From the NCBI GenBank assembly GCA_016777005.1, contig JADHSF010000002.1, forward strand, positions 1-64,000: a stretch of DNA of 64,000 bases, given 5' to 3'. The DNA comes from SAR86 cluster bacterium. Lineage in GTDB: Bacteria > Pseudomonadota > Gammaproteobacteria > Magnimaribacterales > Magnimaribacteraceae. Shown piece after piece: positions 9,443 through 19,319 of the stretch. A program made the translations under genes and the position numbers. The notes below the pieces were generated by a model. The model saw only the letters and a list, made by a program, of their open reading frames with translations, was not told where the DNA came from and searched no databases. Position 1 is the stretch's first letter, and each line of letters opens with the position of its first letter.

Positions 9443-10294
9443 GTTTATTCCTGTTAGCTCAGTACTAATCCTCCAAAGTGATTCAGATTGTTCTGTGCTT
9501 TTTGCAGCCTCTGAAATTTTTTCTATCTTACAGTCAACAAAATACTCTCCTGAGATGTTTTCAACCTCGGGCGATGAACAAAGATAAATAGAAGTTTCGG
9601 CGCCTTTGTCAGTTTTTCTTGCAAATGGTTTAGCTAGAAACATAAGAACGGTCCATAAAGTCTTATTATTATTTGATCCAATACCAGTACTAACGAAACC
9701 TGGGTGCAAGCAATTTACGGTTACCCCAAAATCAGAGAGCTTTGTGGATAGGGCTTTTGTAAACAAAATATTAGCCAATTTAGATTGTCCATAAACTTGC
9801 ATAGGTTTGTAGTTCTCTTTTGACTGTAAATCATCAAAATTCATATTTTTTACAAACTGATGTGCACCTGAAGCAACGTTAATAACCCTAGATCCTTCAG
9901 TTTGTTTAAGCTTTTCTGAAAGCATTAAAGTGAAAGTAAAGTAAGCGAGATGATTGACTGAAAAAACTTCTTCCAGTCCGTCAACTGTCTCATTTCGCTC
10001 TCTGTTCATTATTCCTGCGTTATTCAAAAGAATATCTAAGGGCTTATCCAAAGATAGAAATTGTTCGGCTGCTTTTTTAACCTGATCTTGAGACGATAGA
10101 TCAGCAATTATCATAGTGGCTTCTCGTCCAGAATCTTTTAATAGTTGTTCTTTTAGCTTATTTCCTTTTTCTTCATTTCTAGCAATAAAGATTATTTCTG
10201 CACCCATTTTATTGAGTTCTTTTGCTGATTCTTCTCCAATTCCATTTGTAGCACCTGTTATTAAACAAACTTTATTTTCTAAGTGTTGATCCAT
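9434..10294 (-). CDS. Short-chain dehydrogenase/reductase (retinol dehydrogenase-like)
   Basis: CLITGATNGIGEESAKEL (TGxxxGIG), NNAGIM, YGQSKLAN (YxxxK). Confidence 0.88.
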   Translation of the reverse strand: MDQHLENKVCLITGATNGIGEESAKELNKMGAEIIFIARNEEKGNKLKEQLLKDSGREATMIIADLSSQDQVKKAAEQFLSLDKPLDILLNNAGIMNRERNETVDGLEEVFSVNHLAYFTFTLMLSEKLKQTEGSRVINVASGAHQFVKNMNFDDLQSKENYKPMQVYGQSKLANILFTKALSTKLSDFGVTVNCLHPGFVSTGIGSNNNKTLWTVLMFLAKPFARKTDKGAETSIYLCSSPEVENISGEYFVDCKIEKISEAAKSTEQSESLWRISTELTGINLN

Positions 10295-10334
10295 TGTTAT
10301 TGCCTTTAATCTTTGTAAGTATTAGATTTAATCT

Positions 10335-10955
10335 ATGAGTCTATATGAAAAATATGTTCTGCCAAAATTTCTTAATTGTGCATGTGGATCAAAGCCAGTT
10401 GCCCGTCAAAGGGAGAAGGTGGTTCCTCTAGCCGAAGGGAAGGTGCTTGAAATCGGTATCGGCTCAGGCCTTAACCTACCTTTTTATGATAAGACTAAAG
10501 TAGATGAAATCTGGGGCCTAGATCCTTCTGAGGAGCTGAGTGAGATGGCTAGAGCAGTTGCAATCCAAGAAGGCATGGAGGTTAACTTCATATCTTCTGG
10601 CGCTGAAGAGATTCCTTTGCCTGATGATCATTTTGATTCTGTTTTAATCACCTACACCATGTGTACTATCCCAGAAGTCATTAGAGCTAATACAGAAATT
10701 AGAAGAGTTCTTAAAAGCCAAGGAAAGATGATATTTTGTGAGCATGGAGCCGCACCTGATGACAATATAAGAAAATGGCAAAAAAGAATAAATCCTTTTT
10801 GGGGAAAGATTGCTGGCGGATGTAATATTAATAGAAATATTCCCTCATTGATCCAAGAATCAGGCTTCGATATTATTGAGATGGAAGAAATGTATCTTCC
10901 TAATACACCCAAGATCGCCGGGTATAACTTTTGGGGTTACGCGGTAAGTAAATAA
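10335..10955 (+). CDS. Class I SAM-dependent methyltransferase
   Basis: VLEIGIGSGLNLPFYD motif I, WGLDPSEEL, FDSVLITYTMCTI. Confidence 0.85.
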   Translation: MSLYEKYVLPKFLNCACGSKPVARQREKVVPLAEGKVLEIGIGSGLNLPFYDKTKVDEIWGLDPSEELSEMARAVAIQEGMEVNFISSGAEEIPLPDDHFDSVLITYTMCTIPEVIRANTEIRRVLKSQGKMIFCEHGAAPDDNIRKWQKRINPFWGKIAGGCNINRNIPSLIQESGFDIIEMEEMYLPNTPKIAGYNFWGYAVSK

Positions 10956-12034
10956 TGAAAGTCAGATGGGTCCTTTTAAGCCTGTTCCTGATAACAATCG
11001 CTTCTCAATATAAGACGATCCTAGCTTTTGTTGGGACAGAAATCGCCATCTACAGCATCAAACAACTAGATAAAAATTCTGATGGTCAAATAATAAAATC
11101 AGAGTGGCCGGGATTGGGATTCTCACTAATAGATTTTGATAGAGACGGCATTGCCAGTGACGAAGAGTTAAGATCTTTTCTGAGAGAGTACTCTAAAGAA
11201 TTTTCTTGGGAGAATGAGGCAAGTGAAAGGTTTGATTTGCCTGAACAGTTAAAACATGAATCCTTCATCAGTAGTTCAATGCAGATTCCAGTTGGATACT
11301 ACATTTATATTCCAGATTCTTATGTTAAAAATCTAGAAAAAGAATTTAGAACCGTTTATTACCTTCATGGCGGAAGACCAGGCAACGAAGCAAGGTCGGT
11401 TTTTTTGTCATCCTTCATTCACGAACTCTTCATGAGTGAATCCTTAGATCCTGCTTTATATATTTTTGTAAATGGCGGAGAGCTTAGTCATTACAACTCC
11501 GATGAGATGGGTTCTTATGGAGAGGACGTTTTTATAAATGAGTTAATTCCACATATAGATGCAACATACCGAACAATAGCAAAAAGATCAGGAAGAGGTC
11601 TGGAAGGTTTCTCGCAGGGGGGACGAGGAGCAACAAGATATATGTTCAAATATCCTGAGCTCTTTGGAACAGTCTCTGCGGGAGGAGGGTCTTATATGAT
11701 TGAAAAAATGATACAAGACAACAAAGGATATGAGGATGACCCAAGAGGGGTAAAATCCGATGTCTATTATGTCGGAGAAGGGAATGATACCTATTCCTTG
11801 GCTAAGAAGCACAAGGAGTCAGGCAAGGAGACTCCTAAGTTACTACTCTGGTCCGGAGCAGAAGATCCAAATTTATCTAGTATTAGAGAGTACAAGTCTT
11901 ATTTAGATGAATTAAAGATTGACCACGAATTTCTTCTTGCAAAAGAAGTAGATCACAATCCTTTTATTTTTTATGAAAAATTAGGAAAAAATTTGATAAA
12001 TTTTCATCAAGGAGAGATAAATTATGTTCATTAG
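10955..12034 (+). CDS. Alpha/beta-hydrolase, esterase D/enterochelin-esterase-like, with N-terminal EF-hand-like loops
   Basis: N-terminal signal/TM; LDKNSDGQIIKSEW and IDFDRDGIASDEEL EF-hand-like loops; GLEGFSQGGRGATRYMFKYPELFG nucleophile elbow. Confidence 0.75.
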   Translation: MKVRWVLLSLFLITIASQYKTILAFVGTEIAIYSIKQLDKNSDGQIIKSEWPGLGFSLIDFDRDGIASDEELRSFLREYSKEFSWENEASERFDLPEQLKHESFISSSMQIPVGYYIYIPDSYVKNLEKEFRTVYYLHGGRPGNEARSVFLSSFIHELFMSESLDPALYIFVNGGELSHYNSDEMGSYGEDVFINELIPHIDATYRTIAKRSGRGLEGFSQGGRGATRYMFKYPELFGTVSAGGGSYMIEKMIQDNKGYEDDPRGVKSDVYYVGEGNDTYSLAKKHKESGKETPKLLLWSGAEDPNLSSIREYKSYLDELKIDHEFLLAKEVDHNPFIFYEKLGKNLINFHQGEINYVH

Positions 12035-12935
12035 GCTAGCAATTGTATGTTTCTTATTTCATGCTTCGACGCTCTTAAGTGACCAAAGGATAATTATTCA
12101 TGACGGTATAGAAAGGGAATACATAATCCACATTCCTATGAATCTTACTGAGGATTCACCGATTGTATTTGTTATTCATGGTTTCACAGGTTCTGCTAAA
12201 CAGATCATGGAGTATTCTGGAATGAATGCGATCGCAGACAAAGAAAGCTTCATTGTTGTTTACCCTCAAGGAACTATAGATAGTAGCGGAAATACTTTTT
12301 TTAATGTTGGGTATGAATTTCATAATGGCTCGAAAATTGATGATGTATCTTTTATTCGAGAACTTTTTATCTCTCTTTCTCAAGAATATAGTCTCAAAAG
12401 AAAACGTGCTTTTGCTACCGGAATGTCTAATGGAGGTGATATGAGTTATCTTTTAGCTTGTACTTCTGCAGACTTATTTAGAGCAGTTGCTCCTGTAGCA
12501 GGTTCATTAATGAACAAGATTAAAGATAAATGTGAGACTCAATACCCCGTACCAATTTTTGAAATACATGGCACCGGAGATCAAATTACATTGTTCGATG
12601 GTGATATGAAAAATACTGGAGGCTGGGGAGCTTATTATGACTTACCTTCAACAATTAATTTTTTCGCCGAGGCATACAATTTAGACAAAAAAAATATTAA
12701 AGAGATTATTAGTAAAAAGGACGGTGCTGAATATGATATTTTCTTTGAGCGCCATTGGTCCGATAATTCTGAAGAAGAAGTTTGGATGTATAAGATAATT
12801 GATGGAAGGCATGTGTGGCCAGGTATAAGGATTAATTGGTGGAATAGCCCCATTTTCTGGTACTACTTTGGGTCTGGGAATGAAGATATCAATGCTTCTG
12901 AAGAAGTATGGGCATTCTTCAAAAAATATTTATAA
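12024..12935 (+). CDS. Secreted PHB-depolymerase-family (LpqC-type) esterase
   Basis: Signal peptide; IVFVIHGFTGSAKQI, RAFATGMSNGGDMSYLLACTSADLFRAVAPVAGS, DGRHVWPG. Confidence 0.85.
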   Translation: MFIRLAIVCFLFHASTLLSDQRIIIHDGIEREYIIHIPMNLTEDSPIVFVIHGFTGSAKQIMEYSGMNAIADKESFIVVYPQGTIDSSGNTFFNVGYEFHNGSKIDDVSFIRELFISLSQEYSLKRKRAFATGMSNGGDMSYLLACTSADLFRAVAPVAGSLMNKIKDKCETQYPVPIFEIHGTGDQITLFDGDMKNTGGWGAYYDLPSTINFFAEAYNLDKKNIKEIISKKDGAEYDIFFERHWSDNSEEEVWMYKIIDGRHVWPGIRINWWNSPIFWYYFGSGNEDINASEEVWAFFKKYL

Positions 12936-12942
12936 ACAGTAT

Positions 12943-13677
12943 TTAATTATTATCTTCCCAGCTGAACTTAGGTAATGAATGTATGGCATCTGTGAGTTTA
13001 TGTGCCCAAGTATCAGATAGTTCTTTGAAATATGGCGATTCGAGTTTGTATCTTCCTTGATAATCTAAATGCATCTGATCTTTCTTGTAGACTACAAAAT
13101 CTATTGGGGGTCCCACGGTTAAATCGCTCCTCATTGTTGAATCGAGTGATAGAAGAGCAACCCTAGCCGAGTCTGCAATAGGTGTTTTTTTGTTGATCAT
13201 CCTATCTAAAATAGGTTTGCCATATTTTGTCTCTCCTATTTGAAGGAAAGGATTATCTGTAGAAGCGTAAATATAATTACCTTCAGGATAGATCAATAAG
13301 ATATTTGGTTCTTGATTCTTTATTTGACCCCCAAGAATAAAATAAGAACCCATAAGTGCTGATTGATTTTGAACTTCTAATGATTGACTATAGATCTCAG
13401 TATTTAGTTTCCCTATGTATGCTGCAACAGCTTCTAGATCTTCACAAAGATTAAGATTTATTTCTGGAGAAGGAGAGTTTATATCTTTTTCTAACTGATG
13501 ATAAACCGCTTGAGAGGTAGCTAAATTGCCTGCTGTTAAGATTACAAATGCTCTATCTCCAACATTGTAGGTAAACATCTTAGAATAGGTATTGACATTG
13601 TCTAAGCCGGCATTCGTTCTAGAATCAGAGGCGAAGACAAGTCCTTCATTTACTTTTATGGCTAGGCAATAAGACAT
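12943..13677 (-). CDS. Anbu-type proteasome-like peptidase (HslV/beta-subunit homologue)
   Basis: MSYCLAIKVNEGLVFASDSRTNAGLDNVNTYSKMFTYNVGDRAFVILTAGNLATSQAV; divergent from CP-ATP-grasp and alpha-E genes, the known Anbu neighbourhood. Confidence 0.88.
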   Translation of the reverse strand: MSYCLAIKVNEGLVFASDSRTNAGLDNVNTYSKMFTYNVGDRAFVILTAGNLATSQAVYHQLEKDINSPSPEINLNLCEDLEAVAAYIGKLNTEIYSQSLEVQNQSALMGSYFILGGQIKNQEPNILLIYPEGNYIYASTDNPFLQIGETKYGKPILDRMINKKTPIADSARVALLSLDSTMRSDLTVGPPIDFVVYKKDQMHLDYQGRYKLESPYFKELSDTWAHKLTDAIHSLPKFSWEDNN

Positions 13678-13886
13678 GTTTATATAGAAACATGCAATCT
13701 ATATGCCAAAAATACTTTTTATACCTGTTATTCTAGTTTCCTTTTAAAATACTTTACTTAAGATGCTTTTAGGTACTTTCATGCCTTGATTCTTATTCCT
13801 ATCCCTGGATACAGAGCACTCTTATAGTGCGTTTCAGCGCAATAAAGATCAAAATATATTGGCTTCTTAATTGCATACAATTATTT

Positions 13887-15335
13887 ATGACAAATATTTG
13901 GAAGAAATACTCAGCTTCCCCTTTTTTTGATGAGTATTTTAACTCATCAAAAAGATTTAGACCTCACACAAGTCAGATAGGAAAGTATATAGGTTCATTA
14001 AATTCTAAAGAATTAGATGACATAAATAATGCTACAGAATCAGCAATCAAATCAATGGGCATTTCTTTTAGAGTTTATTCGGAGGAATACATTGATGGCC
14101 AAGATCGTTCTTGGCCCTTAGACTTTATTCCGCGTCTTATAAGAAAAAAGGAGTGGAACAAAGTCGAGTCAGGCTTGAAACAAAGGGTTAAGGCACTAAA
14201 TCTTTTTATAGAAGACTGTTATAACGATCAAAAATTTCTTTCAGAAAGCGATATGGAAGAGTCCTTAGTAACAGATTCTCCTGCTTTTAAAGAGTATTGC
14301 CTAGGAATGAAACTTAAACATAATTCTTGGTCAAGTATTTGTGGATCTGACTTGATTAAAGATAGAGATGGTATTTTTTATGTTTTAGAGGATAACCTTA
14401 GAGTGCCCTCTGGCGTGGGTTATATGCTAGAGAATAGATCTATTATGAAGAGAGTATTTCCGGATCTTTTTAAGCACTATGGCGTTATGCCGGTTAGTTC
14501 ATATCCATCTAAGCTATACGAAACACTAGTATCTCTAAGTTACTCAAGAAGTAAGCAGCCCGAAATAGTTCTTTTAACTCCCGGTATATACAATTCTGCT
14601 TATTTTGAACATTCATATTTAGCCCAACAAATGGGAATAGATATTGTGCAAGGATCTGACTTAGTAGTCCTAAAAGATAACTTTGTTTATAAAAAGACCA
14701 TAGAAGGTCTTGTGAGAGTTGATGTGATTTATCGTCGTATTGATGACGATTATCTTGACCCTATGAAGGGCAATAAAAATTCTGTTTTAGGTGTGGCCGG
14801 TTTAATTGATTGCTGGAGGAAAAAAAATGTATCTATTATCAATGCCCCAGGATGCGGAATAGCAGATGATAAGGCTGTTTATTCTTTTGTACCGGAGATG
14901 ATTAGATACTTTTTGAAGGAAGAGCCTTTGATAAGTAACCTTAAAACCTATCTGATGACGGACAATAAAAGCCGAGACCTAATATCAAAACAATTTAAAG
15001 ACTTTGTAATTAAACCAGTAGCTGAGTCAGGCGGTTATGGCATAGTCATAGGAAAAAATGCTTCGCCAAAAGAAAAAAAACAAACCTTACAATCCATAAA
15101 AAATGATCCACGTAATTACATAGCACAGCCATTAGCCTTGCTATCTACTTCACCTACTTTTGATAAGGGCTCTATTGAGCCAAGACACTTAGACTTAAGG
15201 CCTTTTGTCTTAAGTGGTGAAAAAAGTTATGTAACTGTCGGAGGTCTAACAAGAGTAGCATTGCAAAAAGGCTCAACAGTTGTAAATTCGTCTCAAGGAG
15301 GCGGCAGTAAAGATACTTGGATAGTGGATAAATAA
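13887..15335 (+). CDS. Circularly permuted ATP-grasp type 2 protein (DUF404/DUF407)
   Basis: Motifs GSDLIKDRDGIFYVLEDNLRVPSGVGYMLENR, RVDVIYRRIDDDYLDP, NAPGCGIADDKAVYSFVPEMIRYFL, FVIKPVAESGGYGIVIG; ORF open from 13827 but MTNIWKKYSASPFFDEYF at 13887 is the likely start. Confidence 0.9.
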   Translation: MTNIWKKYSASPFFDEYFNSSKRFRPHTSQIGKYIGSLNSKELDDINNATESAIKSMGISFRVYSEEYIDGQDRSWPLDFIPRLIRKKEWNKVESGLKQRVKALNLFIEDCYNDQKFLSESDMEESLVTDSPAFKEYCLGMKLKHNSWSSICGSDLIKDRDGIFYVLEDNLRVPSGVGYMLENRSIMKRVFPDLFKHYGVMPVSSYPSKLYETLVSLSYSRSKQPEIVLLTPGIYNSAYFEHSYLAQQMGIDIVQGSDLVVLKDNFVYKKTIEGLVRVDVIYRRIDDDYLDPMKGNKNSVLGVAGLIDCWRKKNVSIINAPGCGIADDKAVYSFVPEMIRYFLKEEPLISNLKTYLMTDNKSRDLISKQFKDFVIKPVAESGGYGIVIGKNASPKEKKQTLQSIKNDPRNYIAQPLALLSTSPTFDKGSIEPRHLDLRPFVLSGEKSYVTVGGLTRVALQKGSTVVNSSQGGGSKDTWIVDK

Positions 15336-15337
15336 TT

Positions 15338-16255
15338 ATGTTGAGTAGAGATGCTGAGCATTTATATTGGCTATCAAGATATGTTGAGCGAGTAGAAAAT
15401 ATAGCCAGGTTAATAAATGTAAATGCAGAATTAATGTTGGACTTTCCAGGTGACAAAACCCTTGGCTGGAAATCATTGATAGATACTTTAGACACACTCG
15501 AAATATATGAAAGAAAATATGTAACTTTCAAGGAAGCAAATGTAATAAATTTTCTTTCTTCCGAAATGAAAAATCCTAACTCAATTAAAAATTGTCTCAT
15601 TAAAGCATCTTACAATGTTAAGGAAACAAGAGATTACTTGCCTCCTGCGTCTACGGAACAGATTAATAATCTCTTAAATGAATTTAATTTGAGTCAATCT
15701 AAGTTACTAAGAAATAATGCTAAGGATCTATATAAACTTATAGAAGGATCGCAGAGATTTTTTGGAATTATTAATGATAATTTCTCTAATGGGTTTGTAT
15801 ATGAATTTATCCGGCTTGGGAGATATATAGAGAGAGTAGATATGGTTTCAAGAACACTTGATACTTTGACGGTGTCTAAGAAAGAATCCCAGACTCACGA
15901 TTTTGCTACTTTGGAGTGGGCAAGTCTGCTCAGAAATTTATCAGCTTATGCGGCCTACCGAGATGAAGCAAAAGGTGAGATAGTTAGAGCTAATGTCATA
16001 AAATTCTTATTTAAGAATAAAGGGTTTCCAAGATCCATCAATACTTGTCTTAGGGAGATAGACAGAGGCGTTGCAGCACTCCCAAATAACAAGCTTTTGA
16101 AACAAGAAGTTTACAAACTCATCGAAAGGGTCAGTTATTCCCGGATTGAGAATTATGATGATGATCAGTTACATCATTTTCTAGACAGTTTTCAGAAGAA
16201 GGTTAACCACTTCGACCAGAGAATTCACAAAAGCTGGTTTCAGCTTCATGGATAG
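15338..16255 (+). CDS. Alpha-E domain protein (DUF403)
   Basis: MLSRDAEHLYWLSRYVERVENIARLINVNAELMLD, FIRLGRYIERVDMVSRTLD; 2 nt after the ATP-grasp gene. Confidence 0.92.
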   Translation: MLSRDAEHLYWLSRYVERVENIARLINVNAELMLDFPGDKTLGWKSLIDTLDTLEIYERKYVTFKEANVINFLSSEMKNPNSIKNCLIKASYNVKETRDYLPPASTEQINNLLNEFNLSQSKLLRNNAKDLYKLIEGSQRFFGIINDNFSNGFVYEFIRLGRYIERVDMVSRTLDTLTVSKKESQTHDFATLEWASLLRNLSAYAAYRDEAKGEIVRANVIKFLFKNKGFPRSINTCLREIDRGVAALPNNKLLKQEVYKLIERVSYSRIENYDDDQLHHFLDSFQKKVNHFDQRIHKSWFQLHG

Positions 16256-16256
16256 T

Positions 16257-17195
16257 TTAGGCACTTAATGAGACTAAAACCTCTCTTTTTTTATTTCCTT
16301 CGAAAGGTTTTCTTCCGTGCATTACTCGATAGTTATCTATCAATAAGATATCACGATCCTTCCAGCACCTAAGCAGAGTTGAATTGTTAGCTAATTCAGA
16401 AATGAGTTGAATACTTGATAAAGGTATTTCCTTACCATTACCAAACCTTACTGGCGCGACATCATCTTCAGAATTTTTTCCCCAACCTAAAGATGCAGCA
16501 AGTACTTGGTTAAAGAATGATTTATTACCATCATTCAGTTCTTTGATTGCTTCAAAGGCACGAGTAGTTACAGATAGATTATCTCCTTCAATCCAATTCC
16601 AGGAATAGCCAAGTTTTCGGAGTTTTGTTTCTGCCTCGTCTTTTAACAACACCCCCAATGTTTTTTGCCAACTCCTTCCTTGACCAGAGACTAATTCATC
16701 CCCATTGGACATTGTGGAATGATAAATTACCCCATTTTGTATGAATTCATTAATTAGTGCTGGATCCGCTTTAAGAATTTCTTCGTAAAGTTCATCAGAA
16801 CGACATAGTGGAGTTTGTCCTCCAGCCGAAGAAGCAGATTTGCAAAAGAAAAAAATATTTTTTGGATATGCAGGTGTCTGAGCCATTTCATGATGAAGGA
16901 AAATTTCAATTTCCTTTGGAGCTTCATTAGCTGTGAAAACTTTATCCGTTTTATTTATTCTTACAGCATTGGAAAGAGAGTCTTCATAAGTAAAGGCCTC
17001 ATATTGGAACGAAGATACAAACTGATCAAATTCACTTGCGTTTGTTATGGGCAGCCCACTAAAAAGAATTGCCCCATATTTCTCAAGATCAAATTCAATA
17101 GATATCTTATTCTTAAATATCCAATTCTCTACTGACGTCAGTGTTTCTAGCGCTGAAACATTCGGTATTTCTTTTAAGAAATCGATCTTATTCAT
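16257..17195 (-). CDS. TauD/TfdA-family Fe(II)/2-oxoglutarate dioxygenase
   Basis: FLHHEMAQTPAYPKNIFFFCKSASSAGGQTPLCRSDELY and IDNYRVMHGRKPFEGNKKREVLVSL; start at MNKIDFLKEIPN preferred over the upstream 17246 Met. Confidence 0.82.
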   Translation of the reverse strand: MNKIDFLKEIPNVSALETLTSVENWIFKNKISIEFDLEKYGAILFSGLPITNASEFDQFVSSFQYEAFTYEDSLSNAVRINKTDKVFTANEAPKEIEIFLHHEMAQTPAYPKNIFFFCKSASSAGGQTPLCRSDELYEEILKADPALINEFIQNGVIYHSTMSNGDELVSGQGRSWQKTLGVLLKDEAETKLRKLGYSWNWIEGDNLSVTTRAFEAIKELNDGNKSFFNQVLAASLGWGKNSEDDVAPVRFGNGKEIPLSSIQLISELANNSTLLRCWKDRDILLIDNYRVMHGRKPFEGNKKREVLVSLSA

Positions 17196-18156
17196 AGATG
17201 GGGAAAAAAGTATTAAAAGCATCTTCACAGAAGACACCAGGGTCATTGAATCTTTTATTTATATTTAGTGAAGATATCTTATCAATCACAGATTTATCAA
17301 GTTCGATGTTTGATGCATATAAATTTTCTTGCATGCGATCTGAATGAGAGCTCTTAACCACAATTGAAGTTCCTCTGTTTAAAGCCCAACTTAGAATTAA
17401 TTGTGCAGGTGATACATTGATATCTTTTGCAATTGATTGAATGCTCTCATTCTTTAACAGAGACTCACTCTCTTCAGCGCCTCCTAGCTCCTCGTATGAT
17501 AAAGAGCCTAGAGGAGAAAAAGCCGTTACCTCAAGTCCATAGTTTTTTGCTAAACGAATAAGTTTTTCTTGAGTTAGATAAGGATGAGACTCCACTTGAA
17601 GTATTTCAGGTTTAGTTTCAGAGTAGTTCATCAGATCATGCAGTAAACTTGAGGAGTAATTGCAAATGCCAATATGTTTAGTCAAACCCTCTGTCTTTAA
17701 CATCTCCATAGCATGCCAAGTATCTGAGAGCGGAACCCTAGAGGGAATCATTACGGGTTCTTTACTATCTGGGTCATTGAACCACTCTGGTGGATATCTT
17801 TGGTCGAAAGGTACAAACTCCAACGAAATAGGAAAGTGAATCATATAGAGATCTAAATAATCTAATTGCAAATCCTGAAGTGTTTTCTCTAAGGCAGGCT
17901 TAACATGATCAGGATGATGATAGGTATTCCATAGTTTTGATGTTACCCATAGATCTTCTCTTTTACATAGCCCCTTATCGATAGCTGCTTTTATACCTGC
18001 ACCAACTTCTTCTTCATTGGCATAGTCTGAAGCTGAATCTAAATGTCTGTACCCAGCCTCTATGGCCCTATAGACAGTATTCGAACAAACATCTTTTGGG
18101 ACTTTCCAAAGCCCAAAGCCAACTTGTGGCATATCTTTTATAGATTTATATTTCAT
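17188..18156 (-). CDS. Aldo/keto reductase
   Basis: MPQVGFGLWKVP, AGYRHLDSASDYANEEEVGAGIK, LYMIHFP, IVVKSSHSDRMQENL. Confidence 0.92.
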   Translation of the reverse strand: MKYKSIKDMPQVGFGLWKVPKDVCSNTVYRAIEAGYRHLDSASDYANEEEVGAGIKAAIDKGLCKREDLWVTSKLWNTYHHPDHVKPALEKTLQDLQLDYLDLYMIHFPISLEFVPFDQRYPPEWFNDPDSKEPVMIPSRVPLSDTWHAMEMLKTEGLTKHIGICNYSSSLLHDLMNYSETKPEILQVESHPYLTQEKLIRLAKNYGLEVTAFSPLGSLSYEELGGAEESESLLKNESIQSIAKDINVSPAQLILSWALNRGTSIVVKSSHSDRMQENLYASNIELDKSVIDKISSLNINKRFNDPGVFCEDAFNTFFPIYE

Positions 18157-18157
18157 T

Positions 18158-19222
18158 TTAATTTTTTAAGAACTCTTTTAGATTAACCGCTTCACCTGTT
18201 TTGATTGATTCTTGTGCAGCCATACCCAGAATAATTGAATTCAGCCCATCCAAGCAATTTACTAAAGGTTGATTGCCAGTTTTTATGCATTCTATCAATT
18301 CTAAATGCTCTACATAACTTGCACCATGATGAAAGCCTACTTCTTTGACTCTTAGATCTTCTTTAATTTCTATCGTGCTATGAGAATTTAATTTTCTATT
18401 TGTTAATAAAAGCTCATTACCAGGAATATGAGTCTCTAATTTACCCCTATCCCCGGTCAAAATAATCTCTTGCTCGTACTTTCCTCCTTCTGCAAACATG
18501 CACAAATCAAGCATAGCTCTTTGACCATCTTCATAATCTATAAGCACAAATGAATTATCAATTATGTCTGGAATTTTGCCATCATACTGCTCATCTAGAT
18601 GATTTACAGATTGATCTCCTGATGCATAAACTTTTATTGGTTTACTGGGCATCATAAGATTCATGAGATCAAAGAAATGACAGCATTTTTCTACTAGGGT
18701 TCCGCCTGTATTTTTATTAAATCTATTCCAGTTCTCAACCTTTTGTAGAAATGGAAACCTATGTTCCCTTATAGATAACATTTTTATATCACCAATCTCT
18801 TCCACGTGATTAATCAAAGACTGAATAGGTGCCATGAACCTATATTCCAGACCAATCCAAACAATACCTTGGTGTTTCTTGCTCATCTCAAGCACTTCTA
18901 ATCCATCAGATAAGTTTGTGCACATTGGCTTCTCAAGTAGAACATGTTTATCTGTTTCAAAGATTTTTCTCATGACATCTATGTGCGTATGGTTTGGGCT
19001 GGCTACTACAACTACATCAATATTATCTTTAGACAGAAGCTCTTCATAGCTTGCGTATAAAACAGGATCAAAAGTCTCTCTACATGTTTGTTTTGCCCAC
19101 TCTCTAGACCTCTTATTGGGGTCTGCAATGGCAACTACATCTACGTTTGGTATTTTCTTGAGATTGCGGATATGCTCGCAACCCATCATCCCAGTTCCTA
19201 TGATTCCGTAATTTAATTTCAT
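18158..19222 (-). CDS. Gfo/Idh/MocA family oxidoreductase
   Basis: YGIIGTGMMGCEHIRNLKKIPNVDVVAIAD, VVVASPNHTHIDVM, HVLLEKPMCTNL. Confidence 0.93.
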   Translation of the reverse strand: MKLNYGIIGTGMMGCEHIRNLKKIPNVDVVAIADPNKRSREWAKQTCRETFDPVLYASYEELLSKDNIDVVVVASPNHTHIDVMRKIFETDKHVLLEKPMCTNLSDGLEVLEMSKKHQGIVWIGLEYRFMAPIQSLINHVEEIGDIKMLSIREHRFPFLQKVENWNRFNKNTGGTLVEKCCHFFDLMNLMMPSKPIKVYASGDQSVNHLDEQYDGKIPDIIDNSFVLIDYEDGQRAMLDLCMFAEGGKYEQEIILTGDRGKLETHIPGNELLLTNRKLNSHSTIEIKEDLRVKEVGFHHGASYVEHLELIECIKTGNQPLVNCLDGLNSIILGMAAQESIKTGEAVNLKEFLKN

Positions 19223-19319
19223 TAAAATTCGATTTTTTCTAAACTTTTTTATTCAAGATATCTATACTGGGAAACATCCCAACCATAACAGCAAATATAA
19301 TACATTTCTTTAAAAACTA

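Noticed and set aside
17195-17246. Upstream start of the TauD-like ORF (MTLVSSVKMLLILFSPS...)
   Set aside because: This stretch overlaps the end of the aldo/keto reductase; the internal Met at 17195 gives a normal 8-nt overlap and a better N-terminus.
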